DNA from: Trissonchulus latispiculum
Taxonomy: Eukaryota; Nematoda; Enoplea; Enoplida; Ironidae
DNA: 64,000 bases
Assembly (NCBI GenBank): GCA_030248195.1
Contig: JASAND010013010.1
Span: forward strand, 36,525 to 100,524
Direction of reading: 5' to 3'
Part shown: piece by piece, positions 42,243-52,317 of the stretch
Layout: every line of letters starts with the position of its first letter
Position numbering within the stretch: position 1 is the stretch's first letter
Notes under the pieces: generated by a model
Told to the model about the DNA's origin: nothing
The model's input: only the letters and a program-made list of their open reading frames with translations
The model's database searches: none
Program-made: the position numbers and the translations under genes

Positions 42243-44752
42243 TTTGAAGCTTCGCCACCTGCCAGATCAGAAACCACCCCGACTTGAAATTGAGTCAGAA
42301 TTTGATGAACTTGCTCCGCAGTAACTCCATGTGAAGCCGGAGCTGCCCTCCTAGGAGAAGAAGGTGCAGCAGGAGCTGAAACCCCGGAATCCGAGGCTCG
42401 TACAAAATTTTGAGAGAGTTCCGGAACACCTGCATTTTGGATGTGTACTGTACGTTGGTATGGGGCCGGGGTTGTAGTGGCCGGAGCTGAAATTGGCCTT
42501 GGCTGAGAATTTTGTCCTCCGACATAGCCAACCTGATTTCCCAAGTTTGATGGGTGTGGAAGGACCGGGGCAGAAGCAGAAAATTGAACTGGGGGCGGGT
42601 TGGTAGGTAGGGGGGTGTACTGTGACAAAAGAGGAACTGGGGCATAATTTATGGGGGGATCTTGCTGCTGGTATACCGGTAATCCAAGATATTGGACGGG
42701 GTATTTATTAGATGAGTGGGCCACATGATCAACCCTCTCAGGTGGGGGACGGTTTTTATAATTTGGGGGGGCCTTTGAGGGGTATCGTTCCCAACAATTT
42801 TCCGGTGCGTGACCGCTTTTTTTACAGTATTTACACGGGGGCTTTTTCTGTTTTTCTTCCTCCCACTTACTCAAGGCTTCCTGGATATGTTGTTCAAACC
42901 AATCTTTTAATTCACGAAACCCCAGGCGAGCAGCTGCCGCCTCTAAATTAGACTGGGAAGTAGAATCTAAACTTTTTGAGGACTGGCTGTTTTTGTCGGT
43001 GCCCCCATCTTCGACGTAATAGACTGGCAGGTCATAGGAGAGAGTGTCTCCCTCCGGTGGGCGGGCCTCCCGAGACTCTAGACGATCAATGACCCGACGG
43101 ACATCTTGCATCGTGGGTCGCTCATGAACAAAAAGAGAAGCCAAAGCTGAAGCAAATTTTTCCTGAACCCCGGCAAAAAGTTGTTGAACGCATTCTTGTT
43201 CACGCTCCTCCTGCGTATCCCACAGGTCGAGGGCCATAGCCTGCAATTCTGAGATATAGCGTCGAACGGACTCGTTGTGAAGCTGCTTTCGGTGTGCAAA
43301 AGCCGAGAGCCGCTCCCGCAGTGAAAGTTGCGGTTTTGGGAATTGCGATTTGATCAATTCTAGAAATCCTGGATAGGACTCCACGACCTGTGGGCCACAG
43401 CAAGAAGCGAAAATTTGAGCTTTTCCCGTTAATTTATTCCAAAGGAGGCGCCCCCACTGGTCCTGAGGAACTGCATGAACTGCCACAGCCGATTCAAATT
43501 GGGGTAACCAGTCCTCGAAATACGCGTATTTGGGGTCATACCGGGGAACATCCCGTAAAACTTCTAGATAGTAGCGAAAAAGACCCGTGTCAAATTTCGG
43601 GACCGAAATATCGGTAGCTTCCATAATAGTAGGGGTTGGATGTCGAGGACTTTTTGGAATTCCCGGTTTTTTTCCCACATTATTGACTGAATAATTTGAG
43701 TGGGCACCCACAGATGAGGGAGACCCAGAAATTTTTGAGGGAGGAGGTGAATTAGAATTTTGTTGGGAGGATGGAGGGGGAGGTGGTGACTGTTCGCAAG
43801 CCTGATGCGGCTGGGCAGGCGCCGAAGGAGGCCCCGCGACAAAATCTTGCTGTACTGAGGGCGAACCTCCCGAAGAAGGGGCGCCCCCAGCAGGAGCCAA
43901 CGCTACACCTTTACCTTCCCTCGGGGAAAGCGCGGGTGTGCGCTGCTCTTGCTGCCGCGGAACTTCAGCCGGCCCTGCAAGGCGATTTTCTGAGACATAG
44001 TCAGCCGCACAAGCATGCGAGGCCACCATCTCCGCCATATAGTAAGGGTTATTAGGGACCTGTTGCGGTAAAAATGGAGGGACTTGTAGTGGGGGCAAAT
44101 TTTGTTGGGACCCTTCCCACAAATAATTATTATCCAGTTCCCGAATTACTGGATTTTCGAAAACTTGTTGCTCTAGGTGGTCGTAGTTGAAATTTGCTGG
44201 GGTACGTATGAAATATTGGCCCTCAGGATGTTGTGAAGTTGGGGGCTGGTAGCGCAGTTGTGGCAGTTGCTGCTGCATATGGGGTTCCGGGGCTGCAATT
44301 TGAATACCTTCATACAAATGTTGGCCATAGGACCCCGGGTGGACAGGGTAGTAGCGTGGATCCCCTTGGTTCAAAAAGGTTTGGTTGGCCACGTTTCCTG
44401 GGGAGGCCAAGGGTGGATTTTGAGAAGTGGGAGGGGGAACTTGTAAAGGTGGAAACGGGGGAGGCTGAGTATGATACAGAAATGGGGCAGAGGGGCCCCC
44501 ATGACAAATTGGGGTTTTTTGAATTTGAACGTGGGAAGGGGCGGTCTGCTGATTTGGCAGCCAATTTCCATACTGGTCCCGGGGAAAGGTGATCCCGCCA
44601 ATATGTGAGGGCCGGGTCATTTGGGTTGTTGAACCATTTGCGTACGTATTTTGGGAATTTTGAAAATTTTGAGAATTTTGCAAATTTTGAGAATTTTCCC
44701 CAGAATAGACGGGTTGGGGTAGATACGTAGAAAAGGGAGGTATGGGGTCCCC
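42164..44752 (-). CDS. gag: Gag main frame of element II with zinc knuckle
   Basis: Open from after a TGA at 44,753-44,755 to 42,164. The order is a Gln/Asn/Pro-rich N-terminus, a long Pro-rich region, a capsid-like domain and a zinc knuckle. The capsid-like domain includes YDPKYAYFEDWLPQFESAV, WNKLTGKAQIFAS and LRERLSAFAHRKQLHNESV, as in Ty3/gypsy Gag. The knuckle is CKYCKKSGHAPENC (C-x2-C-x4-H-x4-C; 42,791-42,835), followed by another Pro/Gln-rich region. The role is particle assembly and RNA binding. It overlaps the protease frame by about 75 bp. Upstream it is in the same frame as the 46,183-44,828 ORF, with a 75-bp interval bridged only by another frame, so two compensating indels probably split one original gag. 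Confidence 0.8.
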   Translation of the reverse strand, partial: GDPIPPFSTYLPQPVYSGENSQNLQNSQNFQNSQNTYANGSTTQMTRPSHIGGITFPRDQYGNWLPNQQTAPSHVQIQKTPICHGGPSAPFLYHTQPPPFPPLQVPPPTSQNPPLASPGNVANQTFLNQGDPRYYPVHPGSYGQHLYEGIQIAAPEPHMQQQLPQLRYQPPTSQHPEGQYFIRTPANFNYDHLEQQVFENPVIRELDNNYLWEGSQQNLPPLQVPPFLPQQVPNNPYYMAEMVASHACAADYVSENRLAGPAEVPRQQEQRTPALSPREGKGVALAPAGGAPSSGGSPSVQQDFVAGPPSAPAQPHQACEQSPPPPPSSQQNSNSPPPSKISGSPSSVGAHSNYSVNNVGKKPGIPKSPRHPTPTIMEATDISVPKFDTGLFRYYLEVLRDVPRYDPKYAYFEDWLPQFESAVAVHAVPQDQWGRLLWNKLTGKAQIFASCCGPQVVESYPGFLELIKSQFPKPQLSLRERLSAFAHRKQLHNESVRRYISELQAMALDLWDTQEEREQECVQQLFAGVQEKFASALASLFVHERPTMQDVRRVIDRLESREARPPEGDTLSYDLPVYYVEDGGTDKNSQSSKSLDSTSQSNLEAAAARLGFRELKDWFEQHIQEALSKWEEEKQKKPPCKYCKKSGHAPENCWERYPSKAPPNYKNRPPPERVDHVAHSSNKYPVQYLGLPVYQQQDPPINYAPVPLLSQYTPLPTNPPPVQFSASAPVLPHPSNLGNQVGYVGGQNSQPRPISAPATTTPAPYQRTVHIQNAGVPELSQNFVRASDSGVSAPAAPSSPRRAAPASHGVTAEQVHQILTQFQVGVVSDLAGGEASKGGWTLSYLAPTRLSHSLHQILHNLI

Positions 44753-44827
44753 TCAGTTCGGACCATGACCACAGAATTTTGGCTGTATGCAGAATCATAC
44801 ACAGATCCTGCTTCGGAATCACCCGAA

Positions 44828-46183
44828 TTAGGAGGGGGTTGGCCACCCGTAACTGGAATTTGAACAGGTTGAAAAACCCCATGGTTTTGGGGGGGCGCCC
44901 CCCCCACCTGCCTGTTCAGAAGAAAAACCCACACCATTTCGAGTATTCGTAGGATTTTGAGGTATTTTTGGCTGAGAATACGTATTTTCAGGAGGTACCG
45001 ATGGTTTAGGGGGGGCTTCCCCCGAGCCCAACAAGGCAGAAACTACCTCTTTGGCTGCCTTGGCAGCATCGAACCGGGGAGACATAAAATTGTCAAAATC
45101 ACGTCGAAAATTTGAATTTTCTGAATGTTGGGGGGTGGTGGGTTTTTCAACAGGCTGGGGAGTGATTTGTGAGGGTGCAGAGACTGGCCCCCCAATCGTT
45201 TTTACCCGGGTCTCCCGCTGGCTCAGTGTATAATTCTGCTGTAAATTTTGGGGAGGGACAGCCCTTATAGGTTGGGAGGGACGCAAATTTGATAGGTGTA
45301 GCTCAGTGGGTCCCCCCCAAGTATTTTGCAGGGCACCAGAAAAATTAAGATTACTGCTGGAGGTTTTCCCTGTGGGGAAAATTTCTCCAGCAGTAAAATT
45401 GCGTCTGGTGCGAGGAGGGGTAGGAGGGCGGACACCCCCCCGAAAAATTGTAGGTGAGGGAACTGAATTTTGGGGGAGTCGATTTTCCAAATTTTCTGAT
45501 TGAGAGAAATCTTGATTTTGGGGTTGGGGGAGTTCCCCCTGTACTTGATCAAACTCAGAATTTGGGGGTGTTGACGAAATTATAACTTGGGGAGGTGCAG
45601 ATTGAGGAATCTGCAAACTAAAATGGGGTGGATTACTTGAAAAATTCTGGGGAGAATTTAATGAATTTTGGAGGGTCTGAGAATTTTGAGGGAGGTTCTG
45701 AAAATTTTGGGAGGAATTTATGGGATTTTGGGGGAGATTCTGAGAATTTTGGGGGAGTTTTGATCCCCCCAACACCTCCACTGAGGTACACCTACGCACA
45801 CCTACAACATTGTCTGACCCCCCAACAGCCCCAGAAGTTTGGGGGAGGTGAGAAAAATTTTGGGGCAGATCGGTGGAATTCTGGGGGGGATTCTGGGAAT
45901 TTTGGGAAAAATTTTGAAAATTCTGGGGGAGACTCTGTCCCCCCACATTCCCTACTGACAACCGTGTAGATACCCCAGCATTCCCCGAAATTTGGGGGGG
46001 AGTTGAACCCCCCAACTCAGTTCCCCCCAAATTTGTAGACCGGCGTTTTTGAAAAAATTGTTGATTCAAAAAACTATCGGAATTTTCGGGTGCTTGCCCA
46101 GCAGGTAATTCCGAAAAAAGTCGGGCAGTGCCGTCACGTAATTTTTTGAGATAGCGAGTAAGTCGGGGGGAAGAATCAGACAT
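44828..46183 (-). CDS. gag: Gag N-terminal part of element II (Q/N-rich)
   Basis: 451 codons from an ATG only 29 nt after the 5' LTR and about 8 nt after the primer-binding site, so there is almost no leader. The start reads MSDSSPRLTRYLKKLRDG, a basic helix. The body is low complexity, with repeated PQN, SQN and NFQN words, a prion-like composition. The last codons after a G/C homopolymer (about 44,889-44,906) look out of frame: an overlapping frame gives GGAPPQNHGVFQPVQIPVTG, closer to the local style. A one-base indel there is likely, either real or a sequencing error. Confidence 0.65.
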   Translation of the reverse strand: MSDSSPRLTRYLKKLRDGTARLFSELPAGQAPENSDSFLNQQFFQKRRSTNLGGTELGGSTPPQISGNAGVSTRLSVGNVGGQSLPQNFQNFSQNSQNPPQNSTDLPQNFSHLPQTSGAVGGSDNVVGVRRCTSVEVLGGSKLPQNSQNLPQNPINSSQNFQNLPQNSQTLQNSLNSPQNFSSNPPHFSLQIPQSAPPQVIISSTPPNSEFDQVQGELPQPQNQDFSQSENLENRLPQNSVPSPTIFRGGVRPPTPPRTRRNFTAGEIFPTGKTSSSNLNFSGALQNTWGGPTELHLSNLRPSQPIRAVPPQNLQQNYTLSQRETRVKTIGGPVSAPSQITPQPVEKPTTPQHSENSNFRRDFDNFMSPRFDAAKAAKEVVSALLGSGEAPPKPSVPPENTYSQPKIPQNPTNTRNGVGFSSEQAGGGGAPPKPWGFSTCSNSSYGWPTPS

Positions 46184-46190
46184 ATTTACT

Positions 46191-46208
46191 CCAAAGTTAC
46201 GGTCGCCA
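46191..46208 (-). promoter_or_regulatory. Primer-binding site of element II
   Basis: The sense strand reads TGGCGACCGTAACTTTGG, 3 nt after the 5' LTR. Its first ten bases match the tRNA-Arg type PBS known from mdg1/412-group elements (recalled, not searched). Confidence 0.75.
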
Positions 46209-46211
46209 GTT

Positions 46212-46771
46212 TGTGGAATTTAGAAATTCTGTATGTAAATAAATGATTTGATTGCAGTAAAGATGTTCGAGTAGAGTGTGTAATATGTCTGATAATTCCT
46301 ACCTACTCGCTAACCTACTTAGATAAGACAGCACAACCCTAAAATTTACACGGATTTACTTTGCAAGAAAAATACAAGGTTTCATCAAAATTCAAACACA
46401 TACGGAATTTCACAAAAAGGGACGAAATACTTCTTTCAAAATAAACAAAATCAGATTAAGGCAAGCACCTTTTACAATGTACAACGCAAAAGAGATAAAC
46501 TCAAAACTTCAAAAGGGGGACACCCAAGGTTATACCCCCAAACTACCCAAACGTGACACAAACCTGACCGGAGAAGTGAGAGCAAAGTTGGCCGGTGACT
46601 CCCAGAAAATCATCTTAACGACTGACTGTGTAAATGCGCCCAAATTTGAGAGAAAATGGATTAGCTATGTACGGCGTTGGACCGTACACAGCAGTAGAAT
46701 TTAGATTGATTTGCATAAAGTTAGCACACACTTTTGCATAATTTTGAGCGAAATCAAGGAAATATTCTACA
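46212..46771 (-). repeat. 5' LTR of element II
   Basis: 560 bp, one visible difference from the 3' LTR, followed on the plus strand by TSD GTAG. Confidence 0.92.
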
Positions 46772-47360
46772 GTAGCTTGCCAAAGTTGGGAAAAGTAGGC
46801 AAAAACCAGGTTGCGCATACATTTTAGCTAATTTTTCCAATTACGAAGAGCGATTTCATACCGACTGAAAAAGCGTCCACAAGTATTTAGTAGTGGTATC
46901 AATTGTCAATGTATAGTCAATGTCTCCGGAAAAATTTCTTCAGGCTGAAAAAATCTAAAATGTTGTACTTTTTGTATTTTGTAAATTTTTTCGTTTTTCC
47001 GAAATCCAAAATTAGTTTCGCTGCCCAGGACCATACATGTGCTTGGAGGGGGTCACCCCCCCCCAGACCTGGAGCTCACCGCCTCAGAGGGATCCCTTAA
47101 CCCCTCTGAATCCGGATTTTCCGGTGTTTTGGGCAAAAAAACCGGAAAAATCGGCTCACCCCCCCAAGAATTTATCCTCCTGCACATGTCTGCATAGGAC
47201 ATCAATCCCCCAGGACCTATGTCATATGTCATACCACACCCTCAGTTGCCATCTCATCCACCACTGTACTGACCACACGATTGACTATAACTGTAGTATT
47301 AAGAACAACAGGCTAGATAAGACTCTACAAAATCACATGTTTTACCTCAGACTTGGTTCT
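46772..47360 (+). repeat. Repeat B, right part of the interrupted copy
   Basis: Resumes with GTAGCTTGCCAAAGTTGGGA, completing the sequence cut at 36,531. It contains a C-rich insert (about 47,040-47,160) absent from other copies, which gives chance Pro-rich frames. Confidence 0.8.
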
Positions 47361-47370
47361 TGATGGCAAG

Positions 47371-47703
47371 AGTATATAAAGGTAAGAGTATGACACTAAG
47401 CCTAGTCTCAGTTATTAGAGCAAAAACTATGCTCCGGTCGCTATTACGTCTGACCCCCCAGAAATTGGACCCATCAGTTCAAAGAAATTTAAGCGCTAAG
47501 CTTGCATGCTAAAGCTAGAAAACTCAACTACTCAGTTGTTTCAGTGTGAGTCTGTTAGAGAGGTTTAGAACACAAACATAGCTTAAATTTCTCTGAAGTG
47601 ATTGATCCAATTTGGGGGGCGTCAGCCCATAGCGAACAGAGCATGGTGTTTGCTCTGATAACAGAAACTAGGCTAAATATCATATTCTTATCATTATGTA
47701 CTC
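47371..47703. mobile_element. AGTAYATAA-ended MITE, full-length diverged copy
   Basis: The left AGTATATAAAGGTAAGAGTATG and right CATATTCTTATCATTATGTACT are inverted. The interior has inverted TTAGAGCAAAAACTATGCTC / GAGCATGGTGTTTGCTCTGA. Confidence 0.7.
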
Positions 47704-48113
47704 TTGTTGATAGTGAAATGAAGTTTTAGAACTTGATGGAACAAAACAAACTCCATGAAGGACAAAATTGCTTTATATAAATGACATTAATATGGGGAAG
47801 TCAGTGCTGACGTACGTATCAAAACGTACAGAAAATAACCAATGGCAAACAAAAATACGGTATTGGCACAGCCGAATAGCGCTGGATTGCGGCGTACGCA
47901 GCAAATCTTAATATTAGCAATCTGACTGCAAGTAGAACAAATGGCTATCGTCTGTGAACGTTCTAGTCAAGGTTCCTCTTTCACTCTACTTAGGGAGACT
48001 TATCATTGAAGGTCGATTGTACCACAACATGCGGGGCATCAGATGCAACAGCTGAAGTAATTACTGCAGTGCACACACAACCAATGGAACTTCCATACTG
48101 TTTAATTTTACAA
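47704..48113. other. No gene seen
   Basis: AT-rich interval between the MITE and the receptor pseudogene. No repeat partner noticed. Confidence 0.4.
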
Positions 48114-49118
48114 CTAAATTTGCACAGTTCGAAATCTCGCAACTTGTGAATTGGGATAGTTGCGGGCGTATACAAATAAGTTAACACAAGAACCCAGCAG
48201 CACCAACGTTTTAAATTGAATGGAAATCTCAAAGCAGTGTAAAATCCCTGGAATTGCTACCAATAGGATGATCAGGCTTAAAACAACGAGAGCTGTTGCT
48301 GTTACTTTCAGTTCACGCTTAAAAGATGCCAGGGACCCAATAGTCAATAAGTATAATACCATGCTTGTGGCACCTCCAGCTGTTAACCACAGTTTGCTAA
48401 CATTACTGAGAAAAGGTGTTGTCATTATAATCGACGAGCTTGAACGCATCAGGACGCTGGAGTACATAAGTAACACCAATAGTACATAATGACTAAGAAT
48501 GTGACAAGCGTCAAGCTCTTAGGTATTAGGCTTGGGACATCGTCTGCACGATAACGGCTGACCCCCCCCACAAATCAGACCCGTCACTTCAAAGATATTT
48601 GCACGCTATGTTTGTATGCTGAAGCTCGCAACAGACGCACATTGAACCAACTGACTAGTTGTACTTTCGAGTTTAGAACACAAACATAGCGTGCAAATTT
48701 CTTTGAAGGGATGGGTCTAATTTGTTGGGGGGGGGGTCAGCCGTTATCGTGCAGATGATGTCCCAAGCCTAATAATTAAGAGCTTGACGCTTGTTGGTAA
48801 CACAGCTTGTACAATGCACCTCTGTAAACAAGTAGGAACAGAGATGAGAAAAACTATATATTTGATGGAAGTTCCAATATACACAGTTACCAGTATTACG
48901 GAGAAAAGTCTGTCGAATGCCAAGGCGTTGACCATAGATATGGAGCTTAAATCTCCAAGCCACTTTAGCAGAGGAAGCACTTGGAGCAAGCATTTCAAAG
49001 TCGTTGAACAGCTGTTGGCTCCTGAAGACAATAGAATTCGCAATCGAAAAGTTCCGTTTACCAAATTGGAGAGGTCCATTGATTGATTATACTTGATACA
49101 TTGTATTGTATCGTACAT
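48114..49118 (-). pseudogene. Seven-transmembrane receptor copy B, split by a MITE
   Basis: The minus-strand homologue of the copy at 35.6 kb. The first open piece (49,118-48,744) covers TM2 end to TM4 with the same LAFDRLFSV motif; the second (48,479-48,114) covers TM5 to TM7. TM7 reads TLVLLGSCVNLFVYARN, an NPxxY-like position with NLFVY, followed by a short basic tail. This copy therefore shows what the end of copy A should encode. Relative to A it lacks about 50 bp between TM5 and TM6. A 320-bp MITE with 7-bp TSD interrupts the TM4-TM5 loop. TM1 is again absent. It is not functional as it stands. Confidence 0.75.
48470..48803. mobile_element. MITE inside receptor copy B, TSD GTAACAC
   Basis: The element is 48477-48796, flanked by GTAACAC at 48470-48476 and 48797-48803. 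Inverted ends share CAAGCGTCAAGCTCTTA, and the whole interior is a long imperfect palindrome with C-run/G-run arms. Removing it and one TSD matches the receptor sequence at 35.86 kb. Confidence 0.85.
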
Positions 49119-49260
49119 TGTCCATGATCATACTTGTGATCTGTTTTTACTCTATTACCGTGCATGCTGTTTTCGCCATAATCATCAATTTTTAAACTAC
49201 ATGAAAGATATGACAATATCTGTAAAACTCTGATTTTTAGGGCGTGTGTATTAAGTCCGA
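49119..49260. repeat. Inverted flank shared with receptor copy A
   Basis: 49,172-49,235 is the reverse complement of 35,330-35,420 (CCATAATCATCAATTTTTAA). The duplication that created the pair therefore included upstream sequence. Confidence 0.65.
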
Positions 49261-49750
49261 ATCAACTCGTCCACACTTTCCCGATCAGATCGCTTAAAGA
49301 TCGTATCCTTTTGTGCAGTGCTTTGTGATTTTTCGAAATCCTAAACTTTCGCAATTTTTGGAGTTGGAAAGAGCTGTATACATCGTTAATACATGAGCTT
49401 ACGAAGCTAGCAAAACTAGCAAAAAAGCAAACATTTTCTGACATTCTGCCATTTGACAGGCTGAATATAGACAAAAATATTTGAACATCGATTTCTGAAA
49501 ACTGTAGAATCAGCCAAAATTTCTTCCTGTGCCAAGATATAAAGGACATGTGGGCCGAGAGTCATTTTTGGATTTGGCTCTACAAGTCTCAATACTGCAC
49601 AAAATCCTGCAAATGTCTGATGACACGAAATTGCGCAAATTTGTATTCAGTTTTCTCGCAACTGGAGACGTTTTAGCTCAAACCGAGAAACATGTCCCTC
49701 CGCAATCGCAATGGGAGTCCTGTGGTAGCTCCTCCTCGCAAGGCGGCCAC
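49261..49750 (+). repeat. Dispersed repeat C, second copy
   Basis: Inverted relative to 19.2-19.7 kb and direct with 62.44-62.91 kb. Open frames on both strands are short and not conserved. Confidence 0.75.
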
Positions 49751-51343
49751 CCCTCGACAGTTTCGGTAAATTGCCCAAGGTGGGAAAGCTCAGTTAGTTT
49801 AACACATTCTTAGTTATATTGTCGCCTCCAACTTTCCGCTTGGGATCAATTGGCAAAGTCACAGCTTTTGCCATCTTTCTAGCTTAACGTTGTATAGCAG
49901 CAAGCTACAACAAATTGCTTTACACCATTAAATAGTTCGCATCTCGACTCGACCATTCCAACGATGTACAAATCACGCGGTTTGGTTGAATGGCATTAAT
50001 GTATGCATGAATTGTATTAATGTATTAAATAGCAGGAATTTAATGAATATACTGCAAAGAGCGGTGACATTAGCTATTAAACGATTGTATTTTTGTGTTT
50101 TGATCCAGCACTAAGGCTACTACATAGCTCAGTGTTCTTTTGGTATTCATCGTAACAGATGTGTCACCTAATTGCACAAAAAGGTTGTTACTACAATAAT
50201 TGTTATCATTACAACTGAATAATACAGTTGTTCTCTGCCAGGTATTTAAAAAGCATGCGTGTGTTTGTAGGGAATGTGACTGCTCTCCAACGACCAGACA
50301 AGACGAGCGTGATCATAGGTAATCTCTTACAAACCCGGCAATAAAGCATCCTTGCCACGACAATACTACGAATTTCATCATTTCTTAGAAATGCCTTACG
50401 TTGTTGCTGAATTTATGAGGGATTACCTAAACCGAACTATATAATTTTTTATATAGTTAAAAATATCTCGTTTTACGCAACATAATAATCTAAAACTTAT
50501 TGCTGTACGAGTTTCCTAGCTCAAGTTAAGTATTTAATTTGGCGAAAACGCCCGTTTTTGAAATATATCAGCGTAGCATGTTTACACGCTGAGAATCTCC
50601 CTCGAGATTTCAGCCTTAATGTTTCGAGCATCTTGCAACCTTATTCTATCAGGAAGAGTTGAGTGTCTTACTCTTGGTATTATTACTCTTGGTATTATAA
50701 ACTCTTGGTTAAACTGAAGTTAGGGCCAATTGTAATTTAGCTCAAAGTCTGCTTTACGCCTTGAGTTGAGCAAAGCCACAGCTCAGTAACAGCTTTAATC
50801 AGAAAGTGAAAGAAAGAAGCCGCTATTGCAAAAGAAATGTTTGTGGAGAACCTCATTACACTCATAGATACAGCACAAGATTGAATCGTTGGGTTCAAGT
50901 GTTTAGCTGTTAACTTTTTTGTTTTTTAACTAATTTGGTCCAACATATTTGAACAACTATCGGTCAACTCAAAGAATTCGACAATGACAACTGATGTTAT
51001 TTGTAACCACTAACCACAAAGGGATTTTGGAAATGTTTCTTTGTTGGATGTCAACTGAAGTGTAAACAAACAGACGTTAATCGGCTCGTTCGGCTTGCGA
51101 AACTTGGAGGATGGTAGAAACTTGGCGGGTGAACAGTTGACTACTTTTGTTTATAACATAATTAATTTTCTTTGATTAGTCGTACAGTTAATCGCTCAGT
51201 TCCGTTTTTTGAGTGAAGAAGGTCTACTATTTTATATTTCTTTCCATTTCTTCAGTAGCCGCTGACAGAGCGAACTCACACGGATTTTCCTGTCCCTTGG
51301 ATGCGTTATGGCTTTCTTTGTGGTGGCTGCAACCTCCCTACAA
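49751..51343. other. No gene recognised
   Basis: Only a partial repeat (49,990-50,155, matching 18,110-18,345) was noticed. The rest is AT-rich, with no frame over 60 codons and no motif seen. Confidence 0.45.
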
Positions 51344-51347
51344 GCAA

Positions 51348-51738
51348 GAGTACATAATATAAGAGTGTGCCACTAGGCACACTCTATGTTATCAGAGCAA
51401 AACTATGTTCTGCTCGCTAACAACCCCGCTCCCGGAAATCAGACCCATCACTTTAAAGAATTTTGAGCGCTATGTTTATGTTCTAAAGCTCGAAGCAGGC
51501 ACAAAACTAACGCAAGCACTTGTGTTTGCGAGCTTAAGCACACTAATATAAGAGCGAGTGAGCGTACCCCCGTTTCGACAAGGTACTGATTTGCGGGGGG
51601 GGTCACTAGGGTCTGATTTTCGGGAGGATCACTAGGGTTTGATTTGCGGGGGGGGGGTGGGCCGTTAGCGCGCAGAGCATAGTTTTTGCTCTGATAACAT
51701 AGAGCTTGCCTAGTGGCATACTCTTATAATTATGTACT
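51348..51738. mobile_element. AGTACATAA-ended MITE, complete reference copy
   Basis: The left end AGTACATAATATAAGAGTG and right end CTCTTATAATTATGTACT are inverted. Inverted subterminal blocks follow: CTATGTTATCAGAGC / GCTCTGATAACATAG, then C-rich / G-rich runs. It is about 390 bp with no coding capacity. Confidence 0.85.
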
Positions 51739-52285
51739 TTTTTTACTTCGCCTCACTCCAGTTAGCTCACGCCATTTTGTTGGAAAATTATACAACACAT
51801 TTTGTTAATCTTTGCATTTGCACTGCTAATTTATGTTCCGAATGGTACAACCTTTATTTGGGGTTATCGTACATCTATTCAATTAAATGTGTGTGTCAAC
51901 TACTGCGTATTGTATTGGCGTCGTCGATCCAACCGTTTCACATTTCAATAAAGTGAGTGTGCTACGTTTTGGTTTGTGGCGAAGGTTTGTGACGAAGTCA
52001 GTTCGCTAAGCATTGCCCCCAATCTTTAGAAATACTTGATCGATTTCAATTTGCATTACGGAAAAACAAGTAACAAAAAATAATGAAAAGTCATTTTATA
52101 TTTTTCCTTAATTTTTAAAATTATCTATTTTAAGTTTAAGCTGCTTATTTTATTTAACTAATTCAAAATTTTGTTTAAAATTTGTTAGAAACTTATTCTA
52201 CAAAATTCTTCGAAACAATTTTGCGAATTCGGATGGTTGGATCAAATGCTTTGCTTTGATATCTTGGCTATATATATATATAAAT

Positions 52286-52317
<32 letters not shown>

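Larger units (their letters stand above)
36532..46771 (-). mobile_element. LTR retrotransposon II (gag and protease, no RT/integrase)
   Basis: A 10,240-bp element on the minus strand. Its LTRs (36532-37091 and 46212-46771, 560 bp each) begin TGTAGAAT and end CCACA on the sense strand, with one base difference seen. It is flanked by TSD GTAG (36528-36531, 46772-46775). Primer-binding sequence TGGCGACCGTAACTTTGG starts 3 nt inside the 5' LTR; TGGCGACCGT is used by several gypsy-group elements priming from tRNA-Arg. Gag with a CCHC knuckle and a retropepsin are present. The remaining 4 kb shows no reverse transcriptase, RNase H or integrase frame. It resembles terminal-repeat gag-only (TR-GAG/LARD-like) elements. 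Confidence 0.92.

Noticed and set aside
41100..46183. Plus-strand ORFs opposite gag and protease (for example 41,608-41,997 and 44,233-44,592)
   Set aside because: They are shadows of the minus-strand Pro/Gln-rich coding sequence and have no independent motif.
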